64,000 nucleotides of DNA from an uncultured Aquimarina sp. (GCA_947496355.1 CANMCO010000010.1:167368-231367); one strand, 5' to 3'. Shown: positions 40,069 to 49,012, numbered from the stretch's first letter. Program-made: numbers and translations. Notes: generated by a model not told the origin, from the letters alone.

Positions 40069-42033
40069 ATGCTAAGATTCAATTTTCCTAACATAACATC
40101 TATAATCATAGAAAATTTTAGTCTTTATAAAAAAGCCGAAAAAATCTCTATCGATATTGACAAAAATGTGTTTTGCTTGGTAGGTGCTAACGGATTAGGA
40201 AAATCCACGTTTATTACTATATTAAATTATGCTTTGACAGGCATTGTAAAAAATCCTGAAAGAAGCTTCACCTGGTATAATTCGGTAAGCAGTTTTTATA
40301 ATAAAAGTAAAAGTTTTGCAGCTTCTTATTTCGATGGAAGAATAAATGAAAGTGATTATGATTTAGCCCAAGTTACTGTAAAGTTTAAAATTGCAGATAT
40401 TGAATACAAAATAACTCGTGGCTTTTTCGAACCAGACGAACTAAGAGCATTTGAAAAAAAAGACAATACAGGTAAACCTATTGATATTAGTGAAAAATAT
40501 ACTTCTTCGGAGCTAGATCAATTATATAAAAAACATTTTGTACAAGATTCGGGGCTAAGCGAATTTGCTCAGTTTGCATTTTTACAATCTTATGTTTTTA
40601 CTTTTGATGAAACACATCAACTATTGTTTTGGGATTCTGCTATAATGGAAAGAGTTCTTTATTTATTTTTTGGATTGGATTCATCTACCGCAAAAAATGC
40701 AGATAAACTACGGAAAGACATTAATGCTTATGATTCTAAGTTTAGAAACTTACAATGGCAAATAACTCAATCAAGAAAAGAGTTAAAAAAAATGCTGGAG
40801 ATAGATGAAGATAGTCTTACAGAAAAGGACAATGACATTGTTGAAAAGCACAAGGAATTATTAAAAGATTTCGAGGTTTATCAGGAAGAACTAAATAGTA
40901 TTGGAAAAGAGCTACAAGAATGTGATTTGAATATTGCAGACTTATCACTAAAAATTTCATCTCTCCGAGCCGAATATGATGAAATTTTCAATCAATCCTT
41001 AATAAATGACACTCCAGTAGAAAAGGATGAAGAGTTATTAAAAATTGTAAAAGATATAAAGTCAAAAATTTTTTCCAATGAACCTTTTCAGGAATATATA
41101 GATAGGCTTATTACTTTGTTTAAACAACAGAAAGAAAAATCAAAGTACACAGATCAGGAAGATTCTTTTAAAAACCTAAAAAAAATTGATGAGAAATTAA
41201 ATTCGCACATAGAAAAACAAGAAACGGTACAGAAAAGAAAGGAGAGGTTTTTACAAAAAGAGAAAGAACTTCATATTACAATTGAAGGAATAAATAAGCA
41301 AATCAAGACGATAGAAGAAGACAATAAAAATGTATTTGAAAATATCTCAGGGGCAAAATCTTCAGAATCCATTGCTTTACTAAAAAAAAGCTTCCAAGAA
41401 CAAATCGACAGGTATCTCGAACAAAAGGAGGAGAGTCATACTAAAAGAGAAGAAGCTAGAAAAGAATTAAAAAAGCTCGAATCCTCAATGAGTAAAAGCT
41501 TTGTAAAAGCAGAAGAAACGTTTGTCCCTAAATTCAATTCATTTGCAAAGAGCTTCTTAGGATTAGAAATTGATATCGAATTAAATTTAAATAATAAAGG
41601 AGCTAATCTAAGTTTAAGAATAGATGATGGCAAAAGAAAAGATTCTTTCCAATTATCTGAAAGTCAAAGGTATTTCATTGACATTGCACTAAGAATGGCA
41701 TTATTAGGAATAGGGACAAATGAGGCAAGCTTATTAATAGATACACCGGAAGGATCTCTAGATATTGCTTATGAAAGTAGAGCCGGAAAAATGATTGCAG
41801 ATTTTTCAAAAGACAAATACTCGACTATAATGACGGCAAACATTAACTCTTCCCAATTATTATTGGAATTAGCAAAGATTTGCAGATATAATAGAATGCA
41901 TATTGAAAGAATGACAGACTGGACTTATCTATCTGAAGTACAAAATAAAGAGAATGATAAAATAGAATCCGCATTTAGCACCATTGAACAACTAATTAAG
42001 GAAGATGAACAAATCACCGGAAGCAATATTTGA
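40069..42033 (+). CDS. DndD/SMC-like coiled-coil ATPase
   Basis: The 654-aa protein has the split-ATPase architecture of Rad50/SbcC/DndD proteins. Walker A is GANGLGKST (39-47) near the N-terminus. A coiled coil covers about residues 220-490. The C-terminal lobe has the ABC signature FQLSESQRYF (LSESQ 529-533) and Walker B ASLLIDTPEGSLD (Asp558). The Walker B continues D-T-P-E-G-S-L-D rather than D-E-P, the D-T-P form seen in DndD-like proteins, with the acidic residue three places later. There is no zinc-hook CxxC in the coil. As first gene of an overlapping operon with nuclease and methylase, it likely senses or translocates on DNA for defence; that is inference. Confidence 0.82.
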   Translation: MLRFNFPNITSIIIENFSLYKKAEKISIDIDKNVFCLVGANGLGKSTFITILNYALTGIVKNPERSFTWYNSVSSFYNKSKSFAASYFDGRINESDYDLAQVTVKFKIADIEYKITRGFFEPDELRAFEKKDNTGKPIDISEKYTSSELDQLYKKHFVQDSGLSEFAQFAFLQSYVFTFDETHQLLFWDSAIMERVLYLFFGLDSSTAKNADKLRKDINAYDSKFRNLQWQITQSRKELKKMLEIDEDSLTEKDNDIVEKHKELLKDFEVYQEELNSIGKELQECDLNIADLSLKISSLRAEYDEIFNQSLINDTPVEKDEELLKIVKDIKSKIFSNEPFQEYIDRLITLFKQQKEKSKYTDQEDSFKNLKKIDEKLNSHIEKQETVQKRKERFLQKEKELHITIEGINKQIKTIEEDNKNVFENISGAKSSESIALLKKSFQEQIDRYLEQKEESHTKREEARKELKKLESSMSKSFVKAEETFVPKFNSFAKSFLGLEIDIELNLNNKGANLSLRIDDGKRKDSFQLSESQRYFIDIALRMALLGIGTNEASLLIDTPEGSLDIAYESRAGKMIADFSKDKYSTIMTANINSSQLLLELAKICRYNRMHIERMTDWTYLSEVQNKENDKIESAFSTIEQLIKEDEQITGSNI

Positions 42034-42610
42034 TATCCTTTATATAGGAAGCCATTTACAAACCAAATTAGAGGATTTCAACCTTAACGAAATTCAATTT
42101 ATGGCTTATCTATCTTGCTTAATTTCTCTTTATGACAAGAACCCCATTGCTTTTTGGAAATATAAGTTTATTAAAAATGATTACAGTAGCCCCTACAGTG
42201 TAGAACTCCACTCATCTCTTAATTTTCTTCAAAAAAATTCCTATATAAATGAAACTACTGAAAATTACTATCAATTAACAGAAAGAGGGTATTCTAATTT
42301 AGGTTTTTACGATTCACTATCTTCTTTTAAAAATCGAAAAAAATATCTTCAAATAGCTTGCAACAGTCTTTCTATAATACCAATTAACATTGTTAAAGAA
42401 GCAATAAGAAAAGAACCAATAATGAAATCTGCGTTTCATAATCCAGGTAAAAGATTTTTATTGGATAAAGAAACTCCAGCCATGATAGCACTATACAATG
42501 ATTTTTTTAATTTGCATATTGCTATGAATGATGATTATAACGATTTATTAGCCCCTGCAGTAGTTTGGTTGCAATCTCTATCCACAAAAAACCCTACTAT
42601 TAATGATTAA
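42005..42610 (+). CDS. Small winged-helix-like partner protein of the cargo operon
   Basis: This 201-aa protein overlaps the ATPase gene by 29 bases and the nuclease gene by 8, so it is translationally coupled to both. I do not recognise the family. The segment LNEIQFMAYLSCLISLYDKNP, then VELHSSLNFLQKNSYINETTENYYQLTERGY, reads like a winged helix (helices followed by a beta hairpin and L-T-x-x-G). The second half is helical (KAIRKEPIMKSAFHNPGKRFLLDKETPAMIALYNDFFNLHIAMNDD, key part PGKRFLLDKETPAM). In three-component ABC-ATPase defence systems a small middle protein links ATPase and effector; this would fit by position only. Confidence 0.6.
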   Translation: MNKSPEAIFDILYIGSHLQTKLEDFNLNEIQFMAYLSCLISLYDKNPIAFWKYKFIKNDYSSPYSVELHSSLNFLQKNSYINETTENYYQLTERGYSNLGFYDSLSSFKNRKKYLQIACNSLSIIPINIVKEAIRKEPIMKSAFHNPGKRFLLDKETPAMIALYNDFFNLHIAMNDDYNDLLAPAVVWLQSLSTKNPTIND

Positions 42611-43673
42611 AAATCAGGAGCAAGTAAATTTTTTTAAAACAATCGCAAAAGATCAGTTTTTGTTAATGGCAATTAATGAATTTGGTAATTCTATTATAGA
42701 AAAAGTATTTAAATTAACAGATGGTATTACAGAAATATACCGGCAACTGGACTACAATTCATTCGAACATGTAGTAATATGTGTAAGTGCTAATGCCGAA
42801 AAGGTTCTGCATACTTATGATAAAGATTTAAAAAATGATTTTTCTTCTGTAAACATATTCGCAACTAAATCTGGCACATCTATCTTAATAGAAATTAATG
42901 AAAATGGTTCTTTTACTACTATTATGGATGTTACTATAGACATAGATCATATTAAGCATCGAGGAGTTGTTTATTCTTATACAAAAAACAATGATGAAGA
43001 ATTAATTTACACTTGTAATAAATCTTCAAAACTAACCCCTATACCAGGTGCCGATACTTATTTCTCAATTCAAACTTTTAAGAGCTTAGATACAGCACTT
43101 GAACAATATGCAATTAAAAGAGCTCTTTACTCTGAATGTAATTTTTTAAAAGAGGCCTGGCTTGATGAAAATAGAATTTTTTTTAAACCAAGCCCTGAAA
43201 GCTTATTAAGAGATTCGTTAACCGATTTTCTGAAAATTACATTCAGAGAAGAGGTACGTCCCGAGCAAATTGTTGACACGTCGCATCCGGTTGATATAAA
43301 AGTGACCTGGCAAATGGTAAACAGAATAGCTCTTATTGAAATTAAATGGCTAGGTAAATCTTTACCAGTTTTAGGAGATAATTTTTCTTCTACATATACT
43401 GATAATAGAGCAAGAAGCGGTGCCCAGCAATTAAGCGAATATTTAGAGGCGAATAAAATTCAAACTCCAGACAAGAACTCGAAAGGTTACTTAGTAGTTT
43501 TTGACGCTAGAAGATGGCAAACCAACAAACATACAAATAGTATAAACAATCATAATGGGAACTACTATCGCAATAAAGAAATTATCTATGATCCTAAATT
43601 TGATGAATTAAGAAGTGATTTTGCCAAACCTATTAGATTTTTTATGGAGCCAAAAATATCAATAAATGGATAA
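42603..43673 (+). CDS. PD-(D/E)XK-type restriction endonuclease-like protein
   Basis: The 356-aa protein has a nuclease core in its C-terminal half: helix with Glu199 (PESLLRDSLTDFLK), then REEVRPEQIVDTSHPVDIKVTW with Asp231, then ALIEIKWLGKS with the E-x-K of Glu246/Lys248, followed by RARSGAQQLSEYL and GYLVVFDARR. This is the standard PD-(D/E)XK order (E...D...ExK). The first 190 residues have no motif I know and may read DNA or bind the partner proteins. It overlaps the genes on both sides by 8 bases. With the methylase it forms a restriction-modification-like pair. Confidence 0.8.
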   Translation: MIKNQEQVNFFKTIAKDQFLLMAINEFGNSIIEKVFKLTDGITEIYRQLDYNSFEHVVICVSANAEKVLHTYDKDLKNDFSSVNIFATKSGTSILIEINENGSFTTIMDVTIDIDHIKHRGVVYSYTKNNDEELIYTCNKSSKLTPIPGADTYFSIQTFKSLDTALEQYAIKRALYSECNFLKEAWLDENRIFFKPSPESLLRDSLTDFLKITFREEVRPEQIVDTSHPVDIKVTWQMVNRIALIEIKWLGKSLPVLGDNFSSTYTDNRARSGAQQLSEYLEANKIQTPDKNSKGYLVVFDARRWQTNKHTNSINNHNGNYYRNKEIIYDPKFDELRSDFAKPIRFFMEPKISING

Positions 43674-44931
43674 TAGAGTAAATTTTGACTTTAACTTAAA
43701 AGATAATGGCTTATCTAATTCATTGGATTCGATAAACTTACCTAGACATAGATGGTATTTCTACAAAGAAGGTTTTTCTCCAAATCTTGTAGAAAAAGCC
43801 ATAAAAGAATCTAAATTAAATGAGAACAGCTTAGTTATAGATCCATTTAACGGAAGTGGAACTACTACATTAACGGCTTCTCTTTTTGGTATAAATTCTA
43901 TTGGTGTCGAAGTAAACCCCTTTACCCATTTCCTTTCCAGTACCAAGTTAATAAATTACAATACAAAAAGAATCAAAACTCATAAGGAAGACCTATTTAA
44001 AGCCATTAATAGACAATCTGAATCTCCTCTATTAACATTTTCAACATTTTCGGAAAAAACAAAAAAGGATAAGTATTTATTCAACTCTGATGTATTGAAT
44101 TCATTTGAAGGGGGATGGCAACATACTGAGAATTTATCATCTCCTAAACTCAAAAAAATTTTTCAACTTGCATTGATAATTTCCGCAATGAAAAATTGCA
44201 ATGCCAAAAGAGATGGCAAATGTCTAAGGTATCGAGATAAATGGCGTGATAATAAATTTGGTAAAGATAGCTTTATAGAATCCTTAAGCAACACGCTTGA
44301 TGAAATGGTTGGAGATATAGAAGCATCTAACGTAAAAGGTTCTAGTAAAGTCTATAATTCAGATATTAGAAAAGTAATTAATAGAACTACTACCATCGAT
44401 AATTTTGATCTATGCGTGACATCACCTCCATATTTGAACACCTTTGATTATACCGATATTTACAGACCAGAATTATATTTAGGTAAATTTGTAACAGGAT
44501 ACGATTCTTTATACAAGCTTCGTTTGAAAACTGTAAGATCTCATGTTCAAGCTAAATGGAAAAAACCTTTAGGCAAAGAATACGGGGCAATATACACTCG
44601 TGTTTTAAATGATATTTCAAAGGATAAAGACTTGTTGATGCATAAAAATATCCCACTAATGATTCAAGCATATTTTGAGGATATGCACAAAGTTTTACAG
44701 ACTCTAAAAACAAAATGCGCACCTAAAGGAAGTTTATGGATGGTTGTTTCAAATTCTGCATATGCTAATACAGAAATACCATTAGATTTAATTTTAGCTG
44801 ATATTGGAACCTCTGTCGGATGGAGGCTTAAAGAAATTGGTGTTTTAAGAAATGTAAGAAAAAGAAAGACCAAATATAGCCCAGATATAAATTTTTTAAG
44901 AGAAAGCGTGATAATTTTTGAAAATAAGTAA
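43666..44931 (+). CDS. DNA methyltransferase (amino-methylating, SPPY type)
   Basis: The 421-aa protein has SAM-binding motif I LVIDPFNGSGTTTLTASLFG (DPFNGSGTT 59-67), followed by GVEVNPFTHFL, and the catalytic motif IV LCVTSPPYLNTFDYTD (SPPY 253-256). SPPY points to N4-cytosine or N6-adenine methylation. The order I then IV with about 190 residues between (containing a Cys/Arg/Lys-rich stretch RDGKCLRYRDKWRDNKFG) suggests the target-recognition region lies between, as in alpha-type enzymes. An upstream HRWYFYKEGFSPNLVEKAI block is shared with other methylases of this sort. It would protect host DNA from the upstream nuclease. It is the last tightly overlapping gene of the cargo operon. Confidence 0.88.
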   Translation: MDNRVNFDFNLKDNGLSNSLDSINLPRHRWYFYKEGFSPNLVEKAIKESKLNENSLVIDPFNGSGTTTLTASLFGINSIGVEVNPFTHFLSSTKLINYNTKRIKTHKEDLFKAINRQSESPLLTFSTFSEKTKKDKYLFNSDVLNSFEGGWQHTENLSSPKLKKIFQLALIISAMKNCNAKRDGKCLRYRDKWRDNKFGKDSFIESLSNTLDEMVGDIEASNVKGSSKVYNSDIRKVINRTTTIDNFDLCVTSPPYLNTFDYTDIYRPELYLGKFVTGYDSLYKLRLKTVRSHVQAKWKKPLGKEYGAIYTRVLNDISKDKDLLMHKNIPLMIQAYFEDMHKVLQTLKTKCAPKGSLWMVVSNSAYANTEIPLDLILADIGTSVGWRLKEIGVLRNVRKRKTKYSPDINFLRESVIIFENK

Positions 44932-45008
44932 TTCTTTACTTTAAATTGTTGTAAACCAATAAGAGTAGAGATCATATTACCTGTATTGCAACCTAATCTA
45001 AGATATAC

Positions 45009-45416
45009 GTGGTTTCCAATTTAATTAAACAAATACCGGAAAACATCAAACCTTCTCAGGTTCTTGGATTTATGGAGAATAATAGATTTAACCTATTATC
45101 AGAACTAAAGAATGTTTCCAATCTCCCTAATAATAAGATATTCTACTGCCTAGAAATAAGCATTACTTATTATAAAAGACATATTCGAAAACCAGAACTA
45201 ATTAATGCTAAAACAAAAGAACATATATTATTATTGATATTGCTATTCAAAAAAGGAAATAGGGTTTTTGGTGGTAATAGCAACTTCAAATCTTGGCTTG
45301 ATAAAGAAAATCTGTTTTTTGATAATGCTAAGCCTATTAGTTCTCTACAGTTTATTTCAGGTATTAAATATATAAGTGATAGGTTAACATCCGTAGAGAA
45401 TGGAGATAATGTATAA
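45009..45416 (+). CDS. ParS/MbcA/Xre-like toxin-binding-domain protein without a toxin partner
   Basis: The 135-aa product has a C-terminal segment (about residues 83-130) with F-x-S-W-L-D-K-E-N-L-F-F, then KPISSLQFISGIKYISDRLTSVENGD. This follows the ParS/MbcA/Xre (DUF2384) toxin-binding pattern W-L-x-x-x-N-x-x-L, P-x-x-L-L-x-x-x-G, V-x-x-x-L-x-x-I-E-x-G. In RES-Xre and similar pairs the domain clamps a toxin; no RES or other toxin gene is beside it. It lies 77 bases after the methylase in the same direction. Assignment rests on pattern, not on a search. Convergent with the next gene. Confidence 0.5.
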   Translation: MVSNLIKQIPENIKPSQVLGFMENNRFNLLSELKNVSNLPNNKIFYCLEISITYYKRHIRKPELINAKTKEHILLLILLFKKGNRVFGGNSNFKSWLDKENLFFDNAKPISSLQFISGIKYISDRLTSVENGDNV

Positions 45417-45463
45417 TAAATTTCTTCGCAACAAATTGAATATCAACAAATATAGCTTTAAAC

Positions 45464-47494
45464 TTAAGCAATTGAAGGAGGTTCAAAATCTACTCCATTT
45501 TCATCCGAATAATTGCTAGCAAAATCTGAAAAATCACCGTAACGACTATCTGCAATCCCTTTAAACCTTATTGAAACATTTCTTATATTTTTTCTAGCTT
45601 CTTTCTCATCATCACCTGACAGAATTTCCCCATTTCCATCTGCAAATTCCATCATAAATGTCCAATTAGTAAATGGACTCAAAAAAGCATAAGTTTCTAT
45701 ATCTCCACCTAGACTCAAAGTCGTTTTTCGTGTTCCTGGCGTTAACCCGCTTACACGATCCCTTTTTCTATGTGAAAATTTATGAAAATTTCCTAGTTGA
45801 TCGATAACAGTACTATTGCCATTATGTCTCAAAAATACCCAAGCCCATCCATCTATTGGGTTCTCTGTTTCTATTTCTATTTCTGCTTGATTAACCAAAA
45901 CCCTTGAATAAAAGCGATACGCTGGCTCTTTAGGAGTAAGTTCAAAAGAAAATCTACCGATTTTGTCAAAAGTAAGATAAACTTCTTCGAGCTTTGTTCT
46001 TCCGAAGTTCATTTTTGCAGGATGAATTGTTTGTGGGATTGCATTTCTTTCCTCAATTAGACGTAAATACTTTTCCTTAAACGATAAATGAAAACTGGTC
46101 AATTGAGCTATTGTTCTATCCTGAAGATTATTTGGAACTAATGATTTGGTTAAGCCCCAATATTCAAGAGCCTTATGTTCCATTACTATCGCACGAAGAA
46201 GAGCTGCCTTTGTTCTACTTAAGGCACGTTCAAAAAACAATACATGTTCAGAAAGTTTGGGATTAAATACTTCTAATAATCGAGATCGCGTAGATTGAAT
46301 ATCAATATTTAATTCATCACTTTCAATCTCCATTTCGAAAATTCGAGTAGTTTTTGCATCAATTTCGAGAATTTTATTATTTCGGTTTTTGGTCAATGCG
46401 AGGAATTGCCTCATTAACCTTCTATATTCTCTAGCCTCAGGTAAATGTTCAAACTTTTTTACCGCGGCTTCAAAATCTTCTTCTGCGGCTATTAACTTAG
46501 CTCCATCTCTTTCTGTTTCTAAAATACCCTTTATTGATTGATATCCACTAGCAATTCCTTCAAAACCATTTTTAACAGTTGTCGCATGCTCCGTAATATA
46601 ATCTGCTCCTTTTTTGAAGCGTTTCTTTACATCTTGCTTTTGAATATAGTTACTGGTTTCAGCTAACATTGCAGCTCCTCCAGCTAAAGCACCAAACCCA
46701 GAAGCTATTGTTGCTATTGCAGCTCCTGCTTTAATCACATCAGAAAGCCCGCAGGCAGCCTCATTTGAAACAGCATTCTCAAATTCTTCTTTTGCCTCTC
46801 TTATTTTAATCTCTAATAACACAATCTCTTCTAACATGTCAGCAATCTGTTCTTTACCTTGATTAACTTCTGTAACTAATTGCTGTTTATTTAGCACCAA
46901 ACTATCTCTTTGAGATTCAATAGAATCAATTGCCTCATTTATGGCTCCTCTTTTAATTATATCTGATTGTTCATTAGAATAATATTTATTATAAGCAACC
47001 TCTACATCTTTGGATAAATTAATCATTTGCTCAATGGATGATTCATAAATTTTAATAGATGTAAGAGGAATATAATTTGGATAATTACCGTAAAAATCCA
47101 AACCTTGGGAAATCTGTATTAAAAGAGCTTGTACTTTTTCTAGTAATACTTTTATATACACATCATTTTGTGTAGTATCTCTATTTTCTAAAAGTATATC
47201 TACAGCCTCATTAGCAAGTATGCTTTCTTGAGAAAGTATCCCTTCCAGCCATATCAATTTGCTGATCGCATCAGAAAGTTTTTTGTTTAAATAATCCAAC
47301 TCAGCTTCGTGAATAAGCATTTTAAAAAAGGTAAATGAAAAACCCTTTAATTGAATATTTGGTTCAATAGTCGTTAGCTTTTCTATTCCAACATCTCCAT
47401 TAGAACCTAGAACTGAGGACTCTGCTACTGAATTCCCCGATACTCCTGAAGGACCATTACTTCCTCTTCCTGTATAATTACAATACCATCCCAT
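45464..47494 (-). CDS. Large coiled-coil protein with central hydrophobic segment, candidate pore-forming toxin
   Basis: I do not recognise this 676-aa protein with certainty. It has a Gly/Ser-rich N-terminus with a short collagen-like stretch (GRGSNGPSGVSGNS, 9-22), long predicted coiled coils (60-245 and 285-480), and between them a hydrophobic Gly/Ala-rich segment (VIKAGAAIATIASGFGAL, 253-277). Residues about 500-676 form a beta-rich domain with YLTFDKIGRFSFELTP, WAWVFLRHNG, FLSPFTNWTFMMEF and VSIRFKGIADS. Helices with a buried hydrophobic hairpin are the layout of alpha-helical pore-forming toxins, and the end slightly recalls Tc-toxin A subunits. No signal peptide. It follows the collagen-like gene by 36 bases, so they likely act together. 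Confidence 0.55.
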   Translation of the reverse strand: MGWYCNYTGRGSNGPSGVSGNSVAESSVLGSNGDVGIEKLTTIEPNIQLKGFSFTFFKMLIHEAELDYLNKKLSDAISKLIWLEGILSQESILANEAVDILLENRDTTQNDVYIKVLLEKVQALLIQISQGLDFYGNYPNYIPLTSIKIYESSIEQMINLSKDVEVAYNKYYSNEQSDIIKRGAINEAIDSIESQRDSLVLNKQQLVTEVNQGKEQIADMLEEIVLLEIKIREAKEEFENAVSNEAACGLSDVIKAGAAIATIASGFGALAGGAAMLAETSNYIQKQDVKKRFKKGADYITEHATTVKNGFEGIASGYQSIKGILETERDGAKLIAAEEDFEAAVKKFEHLPEAREYRRLMRQFLALTKNRNNKILEIDAKTTRIFEMEIESDELNIDIQSTRSRLLEVFNPKLSEHVLFFERALSRTKAALLRAIVMEHKALEYWGLTKSLVPNNLQDRTIAQLTSFHLSFKEKYLRLIEERNAIPQTIHPAKMNFGRTKLEEVYLTFDKIGRFSFELTPKEPAYRFYSRVLVNQAEIEIETENPIDGWAWVFLRHNGNSTVIDQLGNFHKFSHRKRDRVSGLTPGTRKTTLSLGGDIETYAFLSPFTNWTFMMEFADGNGEILSGDDEKEARKNIRNVSIRFKGIADSRYGDFSDFASNYSDENGVDFEPPSIA

Positions 47495-47530
47495 ATATAT
47501 TGATAAAATTAGTAGTGAAATTTGATAAGT

Positions 47531-48286
47531 TTAATTTCTTTCTGGTCTTTCATGTTCGCAATAGACTCCTCTCCCTCCACGCCCTCCAGGTCCTCCTGGT
47601 CCAGGTTTTCCGTTTTTTCCTGAAACACCTCCCATCCCTGGTTCAGCTTGAGTAATTACATTTTCGGTGTTTTCTAAATACACTTCTATTTTCCCGCCGT
47701 GTCCTCCATTTCCTCCATCTCCACCTTTACCTGCGGTTCCCCCTTGCCCGCCTTGTCCTCCTCTTATACCTCTCCCCTCATCTCTTCTTGATCGACTTCT
47801 ATCCTTTCCATCTCTTCCTGTAACACCAATAGCACCATTTCCTCCATCTTGTCCCTTACCTCCATTCCCGCCATTTGCTAGTAATGTTAATTTTTCACCC
47901 ATAATCTCTTGGGCTATTAATTTAATATCCCCAGCTTTACTGCCAGGATTACCTTTTTTACCATTAGCCCCGTGTGCGCCTGCATGACGACCATTATTAG
48001 CAGCAACTGGATAAGGATCTCCATCTTTTCCTGAAACAGAAACTTGTAAAGATTTGTTTAATCTAAGATATCTTGTATTAATTACAACCTTTTTCTCAGG
48101 TAAAATAATATCTTCTATTAAGGTTAGATCATATGCTTTTATATAAAGATTTTTGGTTGTCCAGGTACTTTGTTCAAACCTTGGCATTACAAATTTTGTA
48201 CCTGTTATATAAATTTCGTTTTCAGATTCTTCAATTAAAAAATCTGATTCTTTAATTAAATTTAACTTAACTTCAGATGTAGGCAT
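47531..48286 (-). CDS. Collagen-like glycine-rich protein with N-terminal beta domain
   Basis: The 251-aa product begins with about 75 residues of beta-type sequence (IYITGTKFVMPRF, LYIKAYDLTLIEDIILPEKKVVINTRYL). The rest alternates Gly-rich collagen-like runs (HGANGKKGNPGSKAG, GGNGGKGQDGGNGAIG, GRDGKD, GGQGGQGGTAGKGGDGG, GKPGPGGPGGRGG) with short beta strands (DIKLIAQEIMGEKLTLLANG, GKIEVYLENTENVITQ). The strand/Gly-loop alternation could also be a beta-solenoid with Gly-rich turns. No signal peptide is seen. It is the first gene of a pair with the coiled-coil protein downstream, which itself starts with a collagen-like stretch. The antisense open frame at 47667-47987 is a by-product of the Gly codons. 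Confidence 0.65.
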   Translation of the reverse strand: MPTSEVKLNLIKESDFLIEESENEIYITGTKFVMPRFEQSTWTTKNLYIKAYDLTLIEDIILPEKKVVINTRYLRLNKSLQVSVSGKDGDPYPVAANNGRHAGAHGANGKKGNPGSKAGDIKLIAQEIMGEKLTLLANGGNGGKGQDGGNGAIGVTGRDGKDRSRSRRDEGRGIRGGQGGQGGTAGKGGDGGNGGHGGKIEVYLENTENVITQAEPGMGGVSGKNGKPGPGGPGGRGGRGVYCEHERPERN

Positions 48287-48434
48287 AATTGCTTTTTGAA
48301 ATATTAAATAATCTAAGCAACTATTTTGATAAAATGTTTACGTTTAATTAAAGTGAAATAATAAATGGGATAGATTATAAATATAGTTTTTTTTTCTTAA
48401 AATCAGAATTTATTTTAAAGTTTAATATAACTCA

Positions 48435-48469
48435 AACTTCAGTACAACATGTCGAATTGTACCGAAGTT
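48435..48469 (-). terminator. Hairpin after the metallophosphoesterase gene
   Basis: Thirteen-nt arms (48435-48447, 48457-48469) pair with one A-C mismatch around 9 nt, directly after the stop. U-tract is poor. Between it and 48286 nothing else is seen but AT-rich DNA. Confidence 0.55.
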
Positions 48470-48471
48470 CG

Positions 48472-49008
48472 TTAAGATTCATTCCTATTTTTAATAATAG
48501 CTCTTACTTCCTCATAAGAAATAGGATAAAAATCGTGACAATCTACACCTACGTCTAAAGCTGATTTTCTGTTAAAACCTTTCGATTTTCCGTGTGAGTG
48601 ACCAAATAAATGAAAGGAACCGCTATACTTACCTTTCCAAGTCATTAAAGGGTAATGCATCATTACGATAAGTTGATTATTTGCTGAATTGGGATCTGGT
48701 AATTTTAATTCATGATAATCTTTGATCCATTCAAATCGATCTTTACAATTTCGATTCAAATCATCATGGTTTCCTTTGATTAAATGAATTTTCCCGTTTA
48801 ATCGTTCCAAGATCTCAACTAGTTTACTGGATGCCATTAAACCGATATCGCCTAAATGATATACAATATAGTTCTTTTTAATCTTTTCATTCCATCTTAA
48901 AATCATAGTTTCGTTCATTTCTTCCACCGATCTAAAAGGTCTTTTTGAATGTCTAATAACCCCTTTATGTCCAAAGTGATGATCAGAGGTGAAAAATATA
49001 TCGCTCAT
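48472..49008 (-). CDS. Calcineurin-like metallophosphoesterase
   Basis: The 178-aa protein carries the metallophosphatase motifs in order: FTSDHHFGH (Asp9, His11), YHLGDIGLM, IHLIKGNHDDL, IVMMHYPLMTW and FHLFGHSHG. These bind two metal ions for phosphoester hydrolysis. Small proteins of this form are common in phages and mobile elements; substrates are unknown (nucleotide or RNA 2'-3' ends are options). It overlaps no gene but starts 4 bases after the next upstream stop, so it is co-transcribed with the secreted protein at 49013. Confidence 0.92.
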   Translation of the reverse strand: MSDIFFTSDHHFGHKGVIRHSKRPFRSVEEMNETMILRWNEKIKKNYIVYHLGDIGLMASSKLVEILERLNGKIHLIKGNHDDLNRNCKDRFEWIKDYHELKLPDPNSANNQLIVMMHYPLMTWKGKYSGSFHLFGHSHGKSKGFNRKSALDVGVDCHDFYPISYEEVRAIIKNRNES

Positions 49009-49012
49009 AATA

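Noticed and set aside
40069..44931. Idea that the cargo is a standard Dnd or BREX system
   Set aside because: No DndA/C/E, PglX/PglZ or BrxL-like genes are present; only the ATPase Walker B resembles DndD.
47667..47987. 106-codon plus-strand frame, Pro-rich
   Set aside because: It is the antisense of the Gly-X-X repeats (GGN codons read as Pro codons) of the collagen-like gene.
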